Of a DNA stretch of 43,898 bases, positions 34,448 through 43,105 are shown in pieces. Each line of letters starts with the position of its first letter. The stretch's first letter is position 1. Both the position numbers and the translations under genes were made by a program. The notes beneath the pieces were generated by a model. The model did not search any database and was not told where the DNA came from. It saw only the letters and a list, made by a program, of their open reading frames with translations. The DNA is from an uncultured Metabacillus sp. (GTDB lineage Bacteria; Bacillota; Bacilli; Bacillales; Bacillaceae): NCBI RefSeq assembly GCF_947503125.1, contig NZ_CANNCR010000038.1, positions 1 through 43,898 on the forward strand, given 5' to 3'.

Positions 34448-34628
34448 GTTCTCACAATGAGAACAAAAAGCTGTCTAGGGTTCCGTTCTATATGTTGGAG
34501 AATTCCCTCCTTCCTCATAAAAGAAGTCTGGTCCGAGAGAGAGCGTATAGGTAATGGGCCCCTCTTACCTATATACACGGAAGGATAAAAGCCTGGGAGA
34601 TCACTCTCCCAGGCTTTTATCCTTTTTT
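34448..34628 (+). ncRNA. Guanidine-I (ykkC subtype 1) riboswitch 2
   Basis: Conserved blocks CTAGGGTTCCG (about 34475), CTGGTCCGAGAGAGAGCG (about 34528), ACACGGAAGGATAAAAGCC and TGGGAGA. The terminator is very strong: GGATAAAAGCCTGGGAGA pairs fully with TCTCCCAGGCTTTTATCC, then TTTTTTT (34583-34628). A hairpin TTCTCA/TGAGAA precedes the aptamer, as in riboswitch 1. The peripheral stems differ between the two copies, so this is not a recent simple duplication. It controls the four-gene guanidine degradation operon. Confidence 0.97.
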
Positions 34629-34733
34629 TAGTATCTGCAAAGCAAGACGTCTAACTAACCTACTTTACTTATTTTACGCAAAACCACAAAGCGCAGGAAG
34701 TGCGCATTTTTTAGAAAAGGGAGGAATCATTTC

Positions 34734-35477
34734 ATGAATAGCATTTGGAGCAAAACCATTCCAGCAGGAGGAAAATGGTCGGGAGTCATTGGAAAGGGGA
34801 AACTAATTCAATTTACAGCTTTAGGAGATAACGCAAATCTTTCAACACTAATGTATCATGCAGCTAACTTATCGGAACGCTACAATATGCCTGATACGCT
34901 AAAAGCACAGCATACTGCGCACTTAACAAAAGGCCATGTGTTAATGAGTGACAATGGAAGGGTGTTAGCGAGTATTGTTGAGGATAGCTTAGGCTGGCAT
35001 GATAGCATCTCGGGTTATACAACGCGCATACAGACAGATGAAAAATATGGCATAACAAACTATCAACAGAAGCGTAATGATTGGTTTAGAAGCGGTGAGG
35101 AGAACCTCCTAATGGAGTTAGTGAGAAACGGATTAAGTTCACGTGATTTAGTCCCAGTCCTTAACTTGTTCTCTAAAGTTTACTGTGATGAAAAAGGTGA
35201 TATGCACTATACGGAACATCATTGCCGAAAAGGTGCGACCGTTACACTTAGAACAGAAATGGACACATTATTTATTTTCTCTAATACACCAAATCCTTTA
35301 AATCCGTATCGTGACTATCCATCTGTACCAATTACAATCGAGATAGTTGAAGCGAAGCCAGTTGAAGATGATGACTATTGTTTAAATTATAGATCAGAAA
35401 ACCGTCGAGCTTTTGAAAATACATGGGAGTATTACACATTATTAGGCAATGCTAATCCAGTTGCTGTTAATAAATAA
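34734..35477 (+). CDS. DUF1989 protein, probable carboxyguanidine deiminase subunit (UAAP1 type)
   Basis: 247 residues of the DUF1989 / urea-amidolyase-associated protein 1 family. Seen: WSKTIPAGGKWSGVIGKGK, DNANLSTLMYHAANLSERYN, LMSDNGRVLASI and SGYTTR; conserved Cys/His residues (YCDEKG, EHHCRKG) may bind metal. In guanidine-degrading bacteria the two DUF1989 proteins form carboxyguanidine deiminase (CgdAB), which turns carboxyguanidine into allophanate plus ammonia. I do not assign the A or B letter. It is the first gene behind riboswitch 2, with GGGAGG before the ATG; the partner gene follows after 25 bp. Confidence 0.9.
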   Translation: MNSIWSKTIPAGGKWSGVIGKGKLIQFTALGDNANLSTLMYHAANLSERYNMPDTLKAQHTAHLTKGHVLMSDNGRVLASIVEDSLGWHDSISGYTTRIQTDEKYGITNYQQKRNDWFRSGEENLLMELVRNGLSSRDLVPVLNLFSKVYCDEKGDMHYTEHHCRKGATVTLRTEMDTLFIFSNTPNPLNPYRDYPSVPITIEIVEAKPVEDDDYCLNYRSENRRAFENTWEYYTLLGNANPVAVNK

Positions 35478-35502
35478 ATGAAATAAACAGGGAGGAAGAA
35501 AC

Positions 35503-36153
35503 ATGGCTGTCTTAAACTATACGGAAAGTCCGCGAAAAGAAGAAGAAGCAATTTATGATCAAACAATTCTTGCTGGTGAAGGGTGGATGCATGAGCTTTT
35601 GCCAGGGCAGGTGTTAAGAATAGTAGATTTAGAAGGCAACCAAGCGGCAGATACGCTGTTTTATGATGCTGAAAATCCAGATGATCATTATAGTGCAATT
35701 GCGACTATTGCAGGTCAAGGAAATATCTATTTATCAACAGGCACTGTATTACGCTCAGAATCTAATAAAGAGTTGTTAAAAATTGTAGCAGATACTTGCG
35801 GTCGCCATGATACATTAGGCGGTGCATGCTCGGCACAAAGCAACACAGTTCGTTATTCACACGATACACTTCCAATGCATAATTGCCGTGATACATTCAT
35901 GCTTCAGCTGGCAAAGTATGATGACACATATACAAAACGAGATTTGGCCCCTAATATCAACTTTTTTATGAATGTACCTGTAACACCAGAAGGAGGACTT
36001 CAATTTGCAGATGGTGTGTCAGCACCGGGAAGATATGTTGAAGTACAATCAATCGTAAAAACGATCGCGTTAATCAGCAATTGTCCACAGTTGAATAATC
36101 CATGTAATGCATATAACCCAACACCAGTCCGCGTGTTGATCTGGAATAACTAG
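35503..36153 (+). CDS. DUF1989 protein, probable carboxyguanidine deiminase subunit (UAAP2 type)
   Basis: 216 residues, second DUF1989 protein (urea-amidolyase-associated protein 2 type). Seen: [31 protein letters not shown] split here as [17 protein letters not shown], then [18 protein letters not shown] and MHNCRDTFM, with Cys/His positions suited to a metal site, and the C-terminal [18 protein letters not shown] typical of the family. It is expected to pair with the upstream DUF1989 protein. GGGAGG precedes the ATG. The carboxylase gene starts 22 bp downstream, so cotranscription is nearly certain. Confidence 0.92.
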   Translation: MAVLNYTESPRKEEEAIYDQTILAGEGWMHELLPGQVLRIVDLEGNQAADTLFYDAENPDDHYSAIATIAGQGNIYLSTGTVLRSESNKELLKIVADTCGRHDTLGGACSAQSNTVRYSHDTLPMHNCRDTFMLQLAKYDDTYTKRDLAPNINFFMNVPVTPEGGLQFADGVSAPGRYVEVQSIVKTIALISNCPQLNNPCNAYNPTPVRVLIWNN

Positions 36154-36175
36154 TAGAAGAGAAGGAGTGATTGAT

Positions 36176-39100
36176 ATGTTTAAAAAGGTTCTTATTGCTA
36201 ACCGCGGAGCAATTGCAGTCAGAATTGAGCGTACGTTAAAAAGACTTGGTATCTCTTCTGTTGCGGTTTATACAAAAGCAGACCAAGATAGCTTGCACGT
36301 AGACAATGCCGATGAAGCAGTGCATATCGGCGAGGGAGCGGCAAAGGATAGTTATTTACACGCTGAATTAATTTTACAAACAGCACTTAAGACTGGTGCA
36401 GAGGCGATTCACCCAGGCTATGGGTTTCTAAGTGAAAATGCTGATTTTGCAAGGGCTTGTCTTGAAAAAGGAATCGCATTTATTGGACCTACTCCAGAGC
36501 AAATGGAAATGTTTGGATTAAAGCATTCAGCGAGAGAAATTGCGGAAAGAGCCGGTGTACCAATGCTATCTGGAACGGATTTAATTGAGAATCTTGAAGC
36601 AGCTTTAATGTATGCTGAAAAAATCGGCTACCCGGTTATGTTGAAAAGCACGGCAGGCGGCGGTGGAATTGGAATGCGTGTATGTCATAACGAAGCTGAG
36701 CTAAAAGCTGCGTATGATGGGGTCCGCCATCTTGCAGAAACGAATTTTAAAAATGGAGGTCTTTTTTTAGAAAAATATATAGAAAAAGCCCGTCATATAG
36801 AGGTACAGATTTTCGGGAATCAGTTTGGAGAGGTTGTTTCGTTAGGGGAGCGTGACTGTTCCATACAGCGGCGCAATCAAAAGGTGATTGAGGAAAGCCC
36901 GGCTCCCAACCTATCCAACGAAGTACGTGAAAAAATGTTCGCTGCAGCAGAGCGCTTAGCTAGTGAGGTCGGATACAGAAGTGCAGGTACTGTAGAATTT
37001 TTATATGATCCTCAAAGCTCGGAGTTTTATTTTTTAGAAGTCAATACAAGATTACAGGTTGAACATGGTGTAACTGAAGAAGTGTTGGGAGTGGATTTAG
37101 TAGAGTGGATGGTTAAAGAGGCAGCAAATGAATTAAAGGATTTACAATCCCTTATTCATAAGCTAAATGGACATAGCATCCAAGCACGAATTTATGCGGA
37201 GGATTGTCTTCATGATTTCCGACCAAGCGCAGGTCAGCTTGATCAGGCCATTTTTTCAACCCTTTCACGGAATGAAACATGGGTAAGAGATGGAATCGAA
37301 ATTACTTCATTATATGATCCAATGCTGGCGAAAATCATTGTTCACGGTGAAAACAGAACAGATGCAATCGCTAAATTAGTTCAGGCATTAAGTGAAACAC
37401 GCATGTACGGCATTACAACCAATCTTCAGTATTTACAAAGCTTGCTCAAGGAAGAGGATTGCATAACAGGTAATGTTTATACACGAATGTTAAATGGCTT
37501 TAAGCCAGTTGAAAACACCTTGGAAGTATTAGATGGCGGCGTGCAAACAACCATTCAGGATTGGCCGGGAAGAACAGGTCATTGGGATGTGGGTGTGCCA
37601 CCATGTGGTCCAATGGATCCTTTATCCTTCAGAATCGGAAACAAATTATTAGGAAATGAGGATGATGCACCAGGGTTGGAGCTCACATTGCGCGGTGGTT
37701 CTTATCGCTTTCGAAATGAGATGTGGTTCTGCTTAACGGGAGCTGATATGGAAGCCATGCTGGATGGCGAGTCTGTTCCAATGTATAAACCGATTCTGGC
37801 TAAAAATGGTCAGATACTATCATTCGGTGAGGCAAAAGTTGGAATGCGCACATATTTGTTGATCGCTGGCGGCTTTGATATGCCGAAAATATTAGGCAGC
37901 TCATCAACTTTTACGCTTGGAAACTTTGGGGGTCATGGCGGACGCGCTCTTCGTACAGGAGACATATTGGCTGTTTGTCATCACTTCAAACCAAGCCATT
38001 CTCAAGAGCTCCCGGCTTTCCATCAGCCGCAAATGAAGCACTCCTGGACAATCGGAGTTATTCCCGGGCCGCATTGTACAGAAGAATTTTTGCAAGAGAG
38101 CTATTTAACCCAGTTGACAGAAACAAAATGGAAGGTTCATTTTAATAGCTCAAGAACCGGTGTCCGCCTTGTCGGGCCTAAGCCGCTTTGGGCAAGGGAG
38201 GATGGAGGAGAAGCAGGGCTGCACCCATCCAATATTCATGATAATGCGTATGCAATAGGTACGTTAGATTTAACAGGCGATATGCCGATTCTACTTGGTC
38301 CCGATGGTCCTAGTCTCGGAGGGTTTGTTTGTCCAGTAACGACTGCCTCTGCAGAATTTTGGAAAATTGGCCAGCTTCACCCTGGGGATACCGTCCAATT
38401 TCAGCTCATTACATTAGAAGAAGCCGACCGTTTACGAAAGTTGCAGGAAAATAATCTTCATGCGATAGGGCATAACGAGTTCAATCTTTTAAACAAGGTT
38501 GAAATCATACAAACAAATGAAGCATTATCTTCTGATTATCCAGTGCTTGCTTTTGAGAAACATAATCGAAAATTTCCAATTACCATTCGTTGTTGTGGGG
38601 ATGAACACTTATTAGTAGAGTACGGGGAAATGGAGCTTGATTTATTACTTAGATTTCAGACCCATATATTAATGGATGTAATCAAAAATACCAGCGAAAT
38701 TCCAGTTTTAGACTTAACACCTGGTATACGCTCATTGCAGATCCACATTGATGCCTCAAAAATAACAGTGAAAGAAACAGCTGAAAAGGTATTAGAGATT
38801 GATAGCAAGCTCCCGCCGCTTGAATCCATTCAAGTACCATCAAGAATTGTTCGCTTGCCGCTATCATGGAATGATCCCTCTGTACAGCTTGCAACAGAAC
38901 GATATCAGCAAAATATCCGGCCTGACGCACCATGGTGTCCTGATAATTTAGAATTTATTAGAAGAATTAATGGACTCGAAAGCATTGAAGATGTAAAACA
39001 TATCGTCTTTTCTGCCAATTATCTTGTACTTGGACTAGGGGATGTCTATTTAGGTGCACCTGTTGCCACACCAATTGATCCTAGACATCGTCTTGTGACA

Positions 39101-39817
39101 ACAAAGTATAATCCGGCACGGACCTGGACGCCTGAAAATGCTGTTGGCATTGGCGGAGCATATATGTGTGTTTATGGTATGGAGGGACCGGGAGGCTATC
39201 AATTTGTTGGAAGAACTATTCAAATGTGGAACAGGCTTCGTTCTACAAAGAGTTTTGAACAGGGGAAGCCTTGGTTATTACGCTTTTTTGACCAAATTCA
39301 GTTTTATCCAGTAGAAGCTGGTGAATTGCTGGAAATGCGGGAGAACTTTTTACGGGGCAGATTTGAGGCGGATATTACAGAAACAACATTTGATCTTGGT
39401 GACTATTTATCATTTCATGAGGAGATTAAGGAAAGCGCTGAGCAATTTCGTGTTCGCCAACAGGAGGCCTTTAAAGCGGAACGTGAAAGATGGAAGGAGC
39501 TGGGTATTGCCGAGCATGTGTCTGAGGAGGAAACCTCAAATGATCCTCATGAAGAAGTTCTTCCAGAAGGGGCAATACCTGTTCACTGTTCAATGCCCGG
39601 AAGTGTGTGGAAGGTTCTCGTTACACCAGGGCAAAATGTGAAAAAGGGCGATGTTTTAATCATTGAGGAGAGCATGAAAATGGAATTCCCCCAAACAGCA
39701 CCTTGTGATGGGATTGTTGCTGAGGTGTACGTAAAACCTGGAGACGCAGTCCATGCAGGACAATTATTTGTCAGTTTGTTTGAGGAATTGAATGAAAAGG
39801 TGGGTGCTGCACAATGA
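36176..39817 (+). CDS. Biotin-dependent urea/guanidine carboxylase
   Basis: 1213 residues from the ATG at 36176 (MFKKVLIANRGAIAVRIE); AAGGAG sits nine bases before it, and an in-frame GTG at 36167 overlaps that site. Biotin carboxylase domain (1-447) with GGGGIGMR, HIEVQIFG and ERDCSIQRRNQK. KipA-like AHS2 domain from VLDGGVQTTIQDWPGR (about 452-760). KipI-like AHS1 domain (about 800-1060) with GPGGYQFVGRT. Biotinyl domain (about 1140-1213) with SMKME, biotin on Lys1168. Annotation pipelines call this urea carboxylase. The riboswitch and DUF1989 partners indicate guanidine as the substrate, giving carboxyguanidine at the cost of ATP and bicarbonate. The specificity residue cannot be placed reliably by eye. 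Confidence 0.94.
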   Translation: MFKKVLIANRGAIAVRIERTLKRLGISSVAVYTKADQDSLHVDNADEAVHIGEGAAKDSYLHAELILQTALKTGAEAIHPGYGFLSENADFARACLEKGIAFIGPTPEQMEMFGLKHSAREIAERAGVPMLSGTDLIENLEAALMYAEKIGYPVMLKSTAGGGGIGMRVCHNEAELKAAYDGVRHLAETNFKNGGLFLEKYIEKARHIEVQIFGNQFGEVVSLGERDCSIQRRNQKVIEESPAPNLSNEVREKMFAAAERLASEVGYRSAGTVEFLYDPQSSEFYFLEVNTRLQVEHGVTEEVLGVDLVEWMVKEAANELKDLQSLIHKLNGHSIQARIYAEDCLHDFRPSAGQLDQAIFSTLSRNETWVRDGIEITSLYDPMLAKIIVHGENRTDAIAKLVQALSETRMYGITTNLQYLQSLLKEEDCITGNVYTRMLNGFKPVENTLEVLDGGVQTTIQDWPGRTGHWDVGVPPCGPMDPLSFRIGNKLLGNEDDAPGLELTLRGGSYRFRNEMWFCLTGADMEAMLDGESVPMYKPILAKNGQILSFGEAKVGMRTYLLIAGGFDMPKILGSSSTFTLGNFGGHGGRALRTGDILAVCHHFKPSHSQELPAFHQPQMKHSWTIGVIPGPHCTEEFLQESYLTQLTETKWKVHFNSSRTGVRLVGPKPLWAREDGGEAGLHPSNIHDNAYAIGTLDLTGDMPILLGPDGPSLGGFVCPVTTASAEFWKIGQLHPGDTVQFQLITLEEADRLRKLQENNLHAIGHNEFNLLNKVEIIQTNEALSSDYPVLAFEKHNRKFPITIRCCGDEHLLVEYGEMELDLLLRFQTHILMDVIKNTSEIPVLDLTPGIRSLQIHIDASKITVKETAEKVLEIDSKLPPLESIQVPSRIVRLPLSWNDPSVQLATERYQQNIRPDAPWCPDNLEFIRRINGLESIEDVKHIVFSANYLVLGLGDVYLGAPVATPIDPRHRLVTTKYNPARTWTPENAVGIGGAYMCVYGMEGPGGYQFVGRTIQMWNRLRSTKSFEQGKPWLLRFFDQIQFYPVEAGELLEMRENFLRGRFEADITETTFDLGDYLSFHEEIKESAEQFRVRQQEAFKAERERWKELGIAEHVSEEETSNDPHEEVLPEGAIPVHCSMPGSVWKVLVTPGQNVKKGDVLIIEESMKMEFPQTAPCDGIVAEVYVKPGDAVHAGQLFVSLFEELNEKVGAAQ

Positions 39818-41559
39818 AGAAAGTTGAATTACCTAAAAAACTAACAATAGCTTGGCTCCGTAAAAAATATTTAAAACATGAACTTGCTCCAACTGAGGTA
39901 ATAATTGAAATTATTCAACGTGTCAAAAGAGATGAGGGAATGAATATTTGGATCACATCGCCAAATAAAGATACCATTCAGCCATACCTTGAACGATTAC
40001 AAACGCTCGACATCGACTCCTCACCACTTTGGGGGATTCCTTTCGCTATTAAGGACAATATAGACTTGGCAAATGTCCCAACTACTGCAGGTTGTCCTGA
40101 ATATGCCTATACACCAACAGAACATTCAACGGTTGTCGCACGATTAATCGAAGCAGGAGCTATCCCGCTTGGAAAAACCAATCTCGATCAATTTGCAACA
40201 GGATTGGTAGGCACGAGAAGCCCATACGGAGAAGCGCATAACGCTTTACGACCAGAGCTCTTAAGCGGCGGCTCAAGCTCCGGTTCTGCCGTTGCGGTGG
40301 CAAGAGGGCATGCCGTTTTCTCCCTTGGAACAGATACCGCAGGTTCAGGGCGAGTACCTGCTGCTTTAAATGATCTAGTCGGATTAAAGCCGAGTTTAGG
40401 AGCATGGCCGACAAAAGGAGTTGTCCCAGCCTGTGCAAGTCTTGACTGTGTCACTGTTTTTTCTCATAGCTTAGAAGATGCAAAGAAAGTTGATGCAGTG
40501 GCAAGGGGAATAGATGAGCACGATCCTTGGTCACGCCAACTTCCATTTCCAGTTCAGAAATTGCCTGAGAAAATCTGTTTACCAAGAGAGCCATTAGCGT
40601 TTTTTGGTCCATTTGCCAATGAGTATAGAGCTGCATGGGAACAAGCGATTAGTAACTTAAAACAATTAAATATTCCGATAGAATATATTGATGATCAATT
40701 ATTTTCTGAAGCTGCAGCCATTCTTTATGATGGACCATATGTAGCAGAACGATGGGCTGATATAGGAGGCTTTATTAAAGAGCATCCAGGCAGTACTTTT
40801 CCAGTAACAGAACAGGTTTTGCGCTCTGCTACCTTACCCAAATATGATGCTGCTTCCGTGTTTCAATCCATACATCGTTTGCAAGTATTAAAACGTAAAG
40901 CTAGCAATCTTTTAAAGGATGCCGTACTAGTAATGCCAACAGTAGGCGGGACATGGACTCGAGATCAAGTAAGAGAGGATCCTATCAAAACAAATAGCGA
41001 TATGGGACGCTATACGAATCATTGCAATTTATTGGATTTATGTGCTATTGCCGTTCCTGCTGAAGAAGCCGCAGCGAATCTCCCATTTGGGATCACCTTC
41101 TTTGCTCATTCAGAAAACGAAGGTCTTATTATAGGTGCAGCGGAAGCGTTTATGAATCGAAATAAAGGCCAGGAAAAGAAAATATATGTAGCAGTATGTG
41201 GTTTGCATATGAGAGGCTTTCTATTTGAAAAACAAATGCATGAGTTTGGTGCGGTTTTTGTGAAGGAGGCAATCACAGCGGAAAAATATCAATTTATTAA
41301 ACTGCCGACATCTCCTGCAAAGCCTGGCCTTATCAAAAAACAAACAGGTGGTAAAGCCATTGAATTAGAGATTTGGGAAATGCCTTTGCATTCTTTTGGA
41401 GAATTTGCTGTTTTAATTCCTTCTCCTCTTGGAATTGGTAAAGTGGAGCTGCAGGATGGTACAGAAATACCTGGATTTATCTGTGAAGGCTATGCAGCAG
41501 ATGGATCGGAAGATATAACAGATTTAGGAAGCTGGAAGAAGCTTGAGGTAAAAGTTTAG
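39814..41559 (+). CDS. atzF: Allophanate hydrolase
   Basis: 581 residues: an amidase-signature domain (about 1-440) and the C-terminal allophanate hydrolase domain (about 455-581). Ser-Ser-Lys triad: Lys80 in FAIKDNID, cis-Ser in GGSSSGSAVAVA (about 154-155), nucleophile Ser178 in GTDTAGSGRVPAA. The C-terminal part has AVCGLHMRGFLFEKQM and the late GFICEGYA motif. It cleaves allophanate to CO2 and ammonia, the last step of guanidine breakdown. The ATG overlaps the carboxylase stop by 4 bp. A terminator follows, ending the operon. Confidence 0.94.
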   Translation: MKKVELPKKLTIAWLRKKYLKHELAPTEVIIEIIQRVKRDEGMNIWITSPNKDTIQPYLERLQTLDIDSSPLWGIPFAIKDNIDLANVPTTAGCPEYAYTPTEHSTVVARLIEAGAIPLGKTNLDQFATGLVGTRSPYGEAHNALRPELLSGGSSSGSAVAVARGHAVFSLGTDTAGSGRVPAALNDLVGLKPSLGAWPTKGVVPACASLDCVTVFSHSLEDAKKVDAVARGIDEHDPWSRQLPFPVQKLPEKICLPREPLAFFGPFANEYRAAWEQAISNLKQLNIPIEYIDDQLFSEAAAILYDGPYVAERWADIGGFIKEHPGSTFPVTEQVLRSATLPKYDAASVFQSIHRLQVLKRKASNLLKDAVLVMPTVGGTWTRDQVREDPIKTNSDMGRYTNHCNLLDLCAIAVPAEEAAANLPFGITFFAHSENEGLIIGAAEAFMNRNKGQEKKIYVAVCGLHMRGFLFEKQMHEFGAVFVKEAITAEKYQFIKLPTSPAKPGLIKKQTGGKAIELEIWEMPLHSFGEFAVLIPSPLGIGKVELQDGTEIPGFICEGYAADGSEDITDLGSWKKLEVKV

Positions 41560-41590
41560 CAGAATCGTATTATATGACTTCCATCTTACA

Positions 41591-41635
41591 ATACACCCTT
41601 GCCTGGTTAAAAACCAAGCAGGGGTATTTTTGTAC
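41591..41635 (+). terminator. Terminator of the guanidine operon
   Basis: ATACACCCTTGCCTGGTT pairs with AACCAAGCAGGGGTAT (with mismatches), followed by TTTTTG. Confidence 0.85.
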
Positions 41636-41735
41636 TATCACCAGAAAGTATAAAATTTTATGGATGATAGTATAAGAAATACTAAGGCTTTCGCCATTAG
41701 GACTTGGCGATACGCCAAGTTTTTCTAATACTATC
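41633..41735. repeat. Nested palindromic element with alternative pairings
   Basis: GATAGTATAAGAAA at 41666 pairs with TTTCTAATACTATC ending at 41735. Inside it ACTTGGCG (41702-41709) and CGCCAAGT (41713-41720) form a perfect 8-bp hairpin followed by TTTTT. In addition TACTATCA at 41633-41640 can pair with TGATAGTA at 41665-41672, competing with the outer stem. I see one copy in this window. It could be a mobile palindromic element or a second terminator. Confidence 0.6.
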
Positions 41736-41775
41736 AGAATTTATATATTTTCTTAACATAGCTTGCGTTTCTGAA

Positions 41776-41897
41776 TCTAGCTCCAGGCGCCATCGGCTCG
41801 AGGTCATAAGTCAAACAGGAATTGAAGGTAAAGTACACCTTCTATTCCTGTTCGCCTTATGCTTGTCGCTGATAGGCAGGCGCCTTGCGCTTTTTTT
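41776..41897. repeat. Dispersed palindromic repeat, copy 5
   Basis: Begins TCTAGCTCCAGGCGCCATCG and ends GATAGGCAGGCGCCTTGCGC followed by a T-run. The inner stem pairs AACAGGAAT with ATTCCTGTT, a third stem sequence. The outer arms GGCGCC are also changed relative to the other copies, again keeping complementarity. Together with the terminator and the nested palindrome it accounts for most of the 41559-42028 gap. Confidence 0.88.
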
Positions 41898-42027
41898 ATG
41901 AATTTTGTTCTTCTGATCATTTTCTTCGGGTAATAAGCAGGACTTTCTGTTTATGAACTTGAATAAGTCTGTAACGACCTTGTGAATGATTAGTGGTCTA
42001 GAAGCTGATAATAGGAGTGGGAGAAAG

Positions 42028-42987
42028 TTGAAACAAACGGTCATCGTTTATCGAAAAGTACCTGAGGATGTTCTAGCCTTATTAAGGGAAAAGTTCGTTA
42101 TCAAGTATTTTCATAACTTAGAAACAGACCATGATCCTGATTTTCTAAAAGAATTACCTACGGCACATGGACTGTTAGGTGCTAGTTTGAAAGTAAATAA
42201 GGAGTTGCTCGATCAAGCGCCGTATTTAAAAATCGTATCAAATATATCAGTAGGCTATGATAATTTGGATTTAGAAGAATTGAAAAAAAGAGGCATCCAA
42301 GCAACAAATACACCAGGAGTATTAGTTGATACAACAGCAGATACTGTTTTTGGCCTATTGCTTGCAACGGCTAGAAGGATGCCTGAGCTTGATTTATATG
42401 TGAAATCAGGTAAATGGAGAGGAACGAAGGACGAGGATTTATTCGGTGTAGATGTCCATCATAAAGTACTTGGTATTATTGGGTTAGGGGATATTGGAAA
42501 AGCCATTGCCAAACGAGGCCATTTTGGCTTTGATATGGAGATTCTTTACCACAATCGCTCAAGAAATAAACAGGTGGAAAATGAGTTTAACGCTGTATAT
42601 TGTGAACTTGACGAATTGCTTAGTAAATCGGATTATGTGTGCTTAATGACACCGCATACACCTGAAACGGATAAGATGATCGGAGAAAGAGAATTTCGCT
42701 TAATGAAAGACACCGCAATATTTATCAATGGTTCAAGAGGTAAAAACGTTGATGAAGCAGCATTAATAAAAGCTTTGCAAACCGGACAGATTTTAGCTGC
42801 AGGTTTGGATGTTTATGAAACAGAACCTGTAAGCAAAGATAACCCATTATTGCAGCTTTCCAACGTCGTTACGTTGCCGCATATCGGATCGGCCACAAAA
42901 GAAACAAGGGAAAAAATGGCGAGACTGGCAGCTGAAAACTTAGTAACCGGGCTTGAGGGCGGCACTCCTCCGAACTTAATCAAATAA
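42028..42987 (+). CDS. D-isomer-specific 2-hydroxyacid dehydrogenase (glyoxylate/2-ketogluconate reductase type)
   Basis: 319 residues from the TTG at 42028 (MKQTVIVYRKVPED), seven or so bases after AGGAGTGGGAGA; the longer ORF from ATG 41986 has no ribosome site. Substrate domain segment SNISVGYDNLDLEELKKRG; NAD(P)-binding GIIGLGDIGKAIAK (about 149-162); catalytic Arg in NGSRGKNVDE, Glu in DVYETEPV and His in LPHIGSATKETR. It reduces 2-keto acids such as glyoxylate, hydroxypyruvate or 2-ketogluconate. The phosphate-side residue after the second beta strand reads HNRSRN, with arginine suggesting NADPH preference. Monocistronic, with its own terminator. Confidence 0.93.
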   Translation: MKQTVIVYRKVPEDVLALLREKFVIKYFHNLETDHDPDFLKELPTAHGLLGASLKVNKELLDQAPYLKIVSNISVGYDNLDLEELKKRGIQATNTPGVLVDTTADTVFGLLLATARRMPELDLYVKSGKWRGTKDEDLFGVDVHHKVLGIIGLGDIGKAIAKRGHFGFDMEILYHNRSRNKQVENEFNAVYCELDELLSKSDYVCLMTPHTPETDKMIGEREFRLMKDTAIFINGSRGKNVDEAALIKALQTGQILAAGLDVYETEPVSKDNPLLQLSNVVTLPHIGSATKETREKMARLAAENLVTGLEGGTPPNLIK

Positions 42988-43034
42988 TTAAGTGTATGGG
43001 ACAGAATAAAGGTTCTGTCCCTCTATTTAATTAA
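42988..43034 (+). terminator. Terminator of the dehydrogenase gene
   Basis: GGGACAGAA pairs with TTCTGTCCC around TAAAGG; flanking TTAAGT and CTCTATTTAATTAA add an outer AT stem and T-rich tail. Confidence 0.75.
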
Positions 43035-43105
43035 TCAGGATTGATTATAGATCCGAAATTTTTCCTAGACTAAGAACATAGCCTGAAAAAAGGGGAATGT
43101 TTTAG

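Noticed and set aside
36176-39817. Pyruvate or acetyl-CoA carboxylase
   Set aside because: The carboxyltransferase part is of AHS1/AHS2 (KipI/KipA) type, which is specific to urea/guanidine carboxylases, not pyruvate carboxylase.
15841-41897. Dispersed repeats as insertion sequences
   Set aside because: Each copy is only about 120 bp with no ORF, and I could not see target-site duplications.
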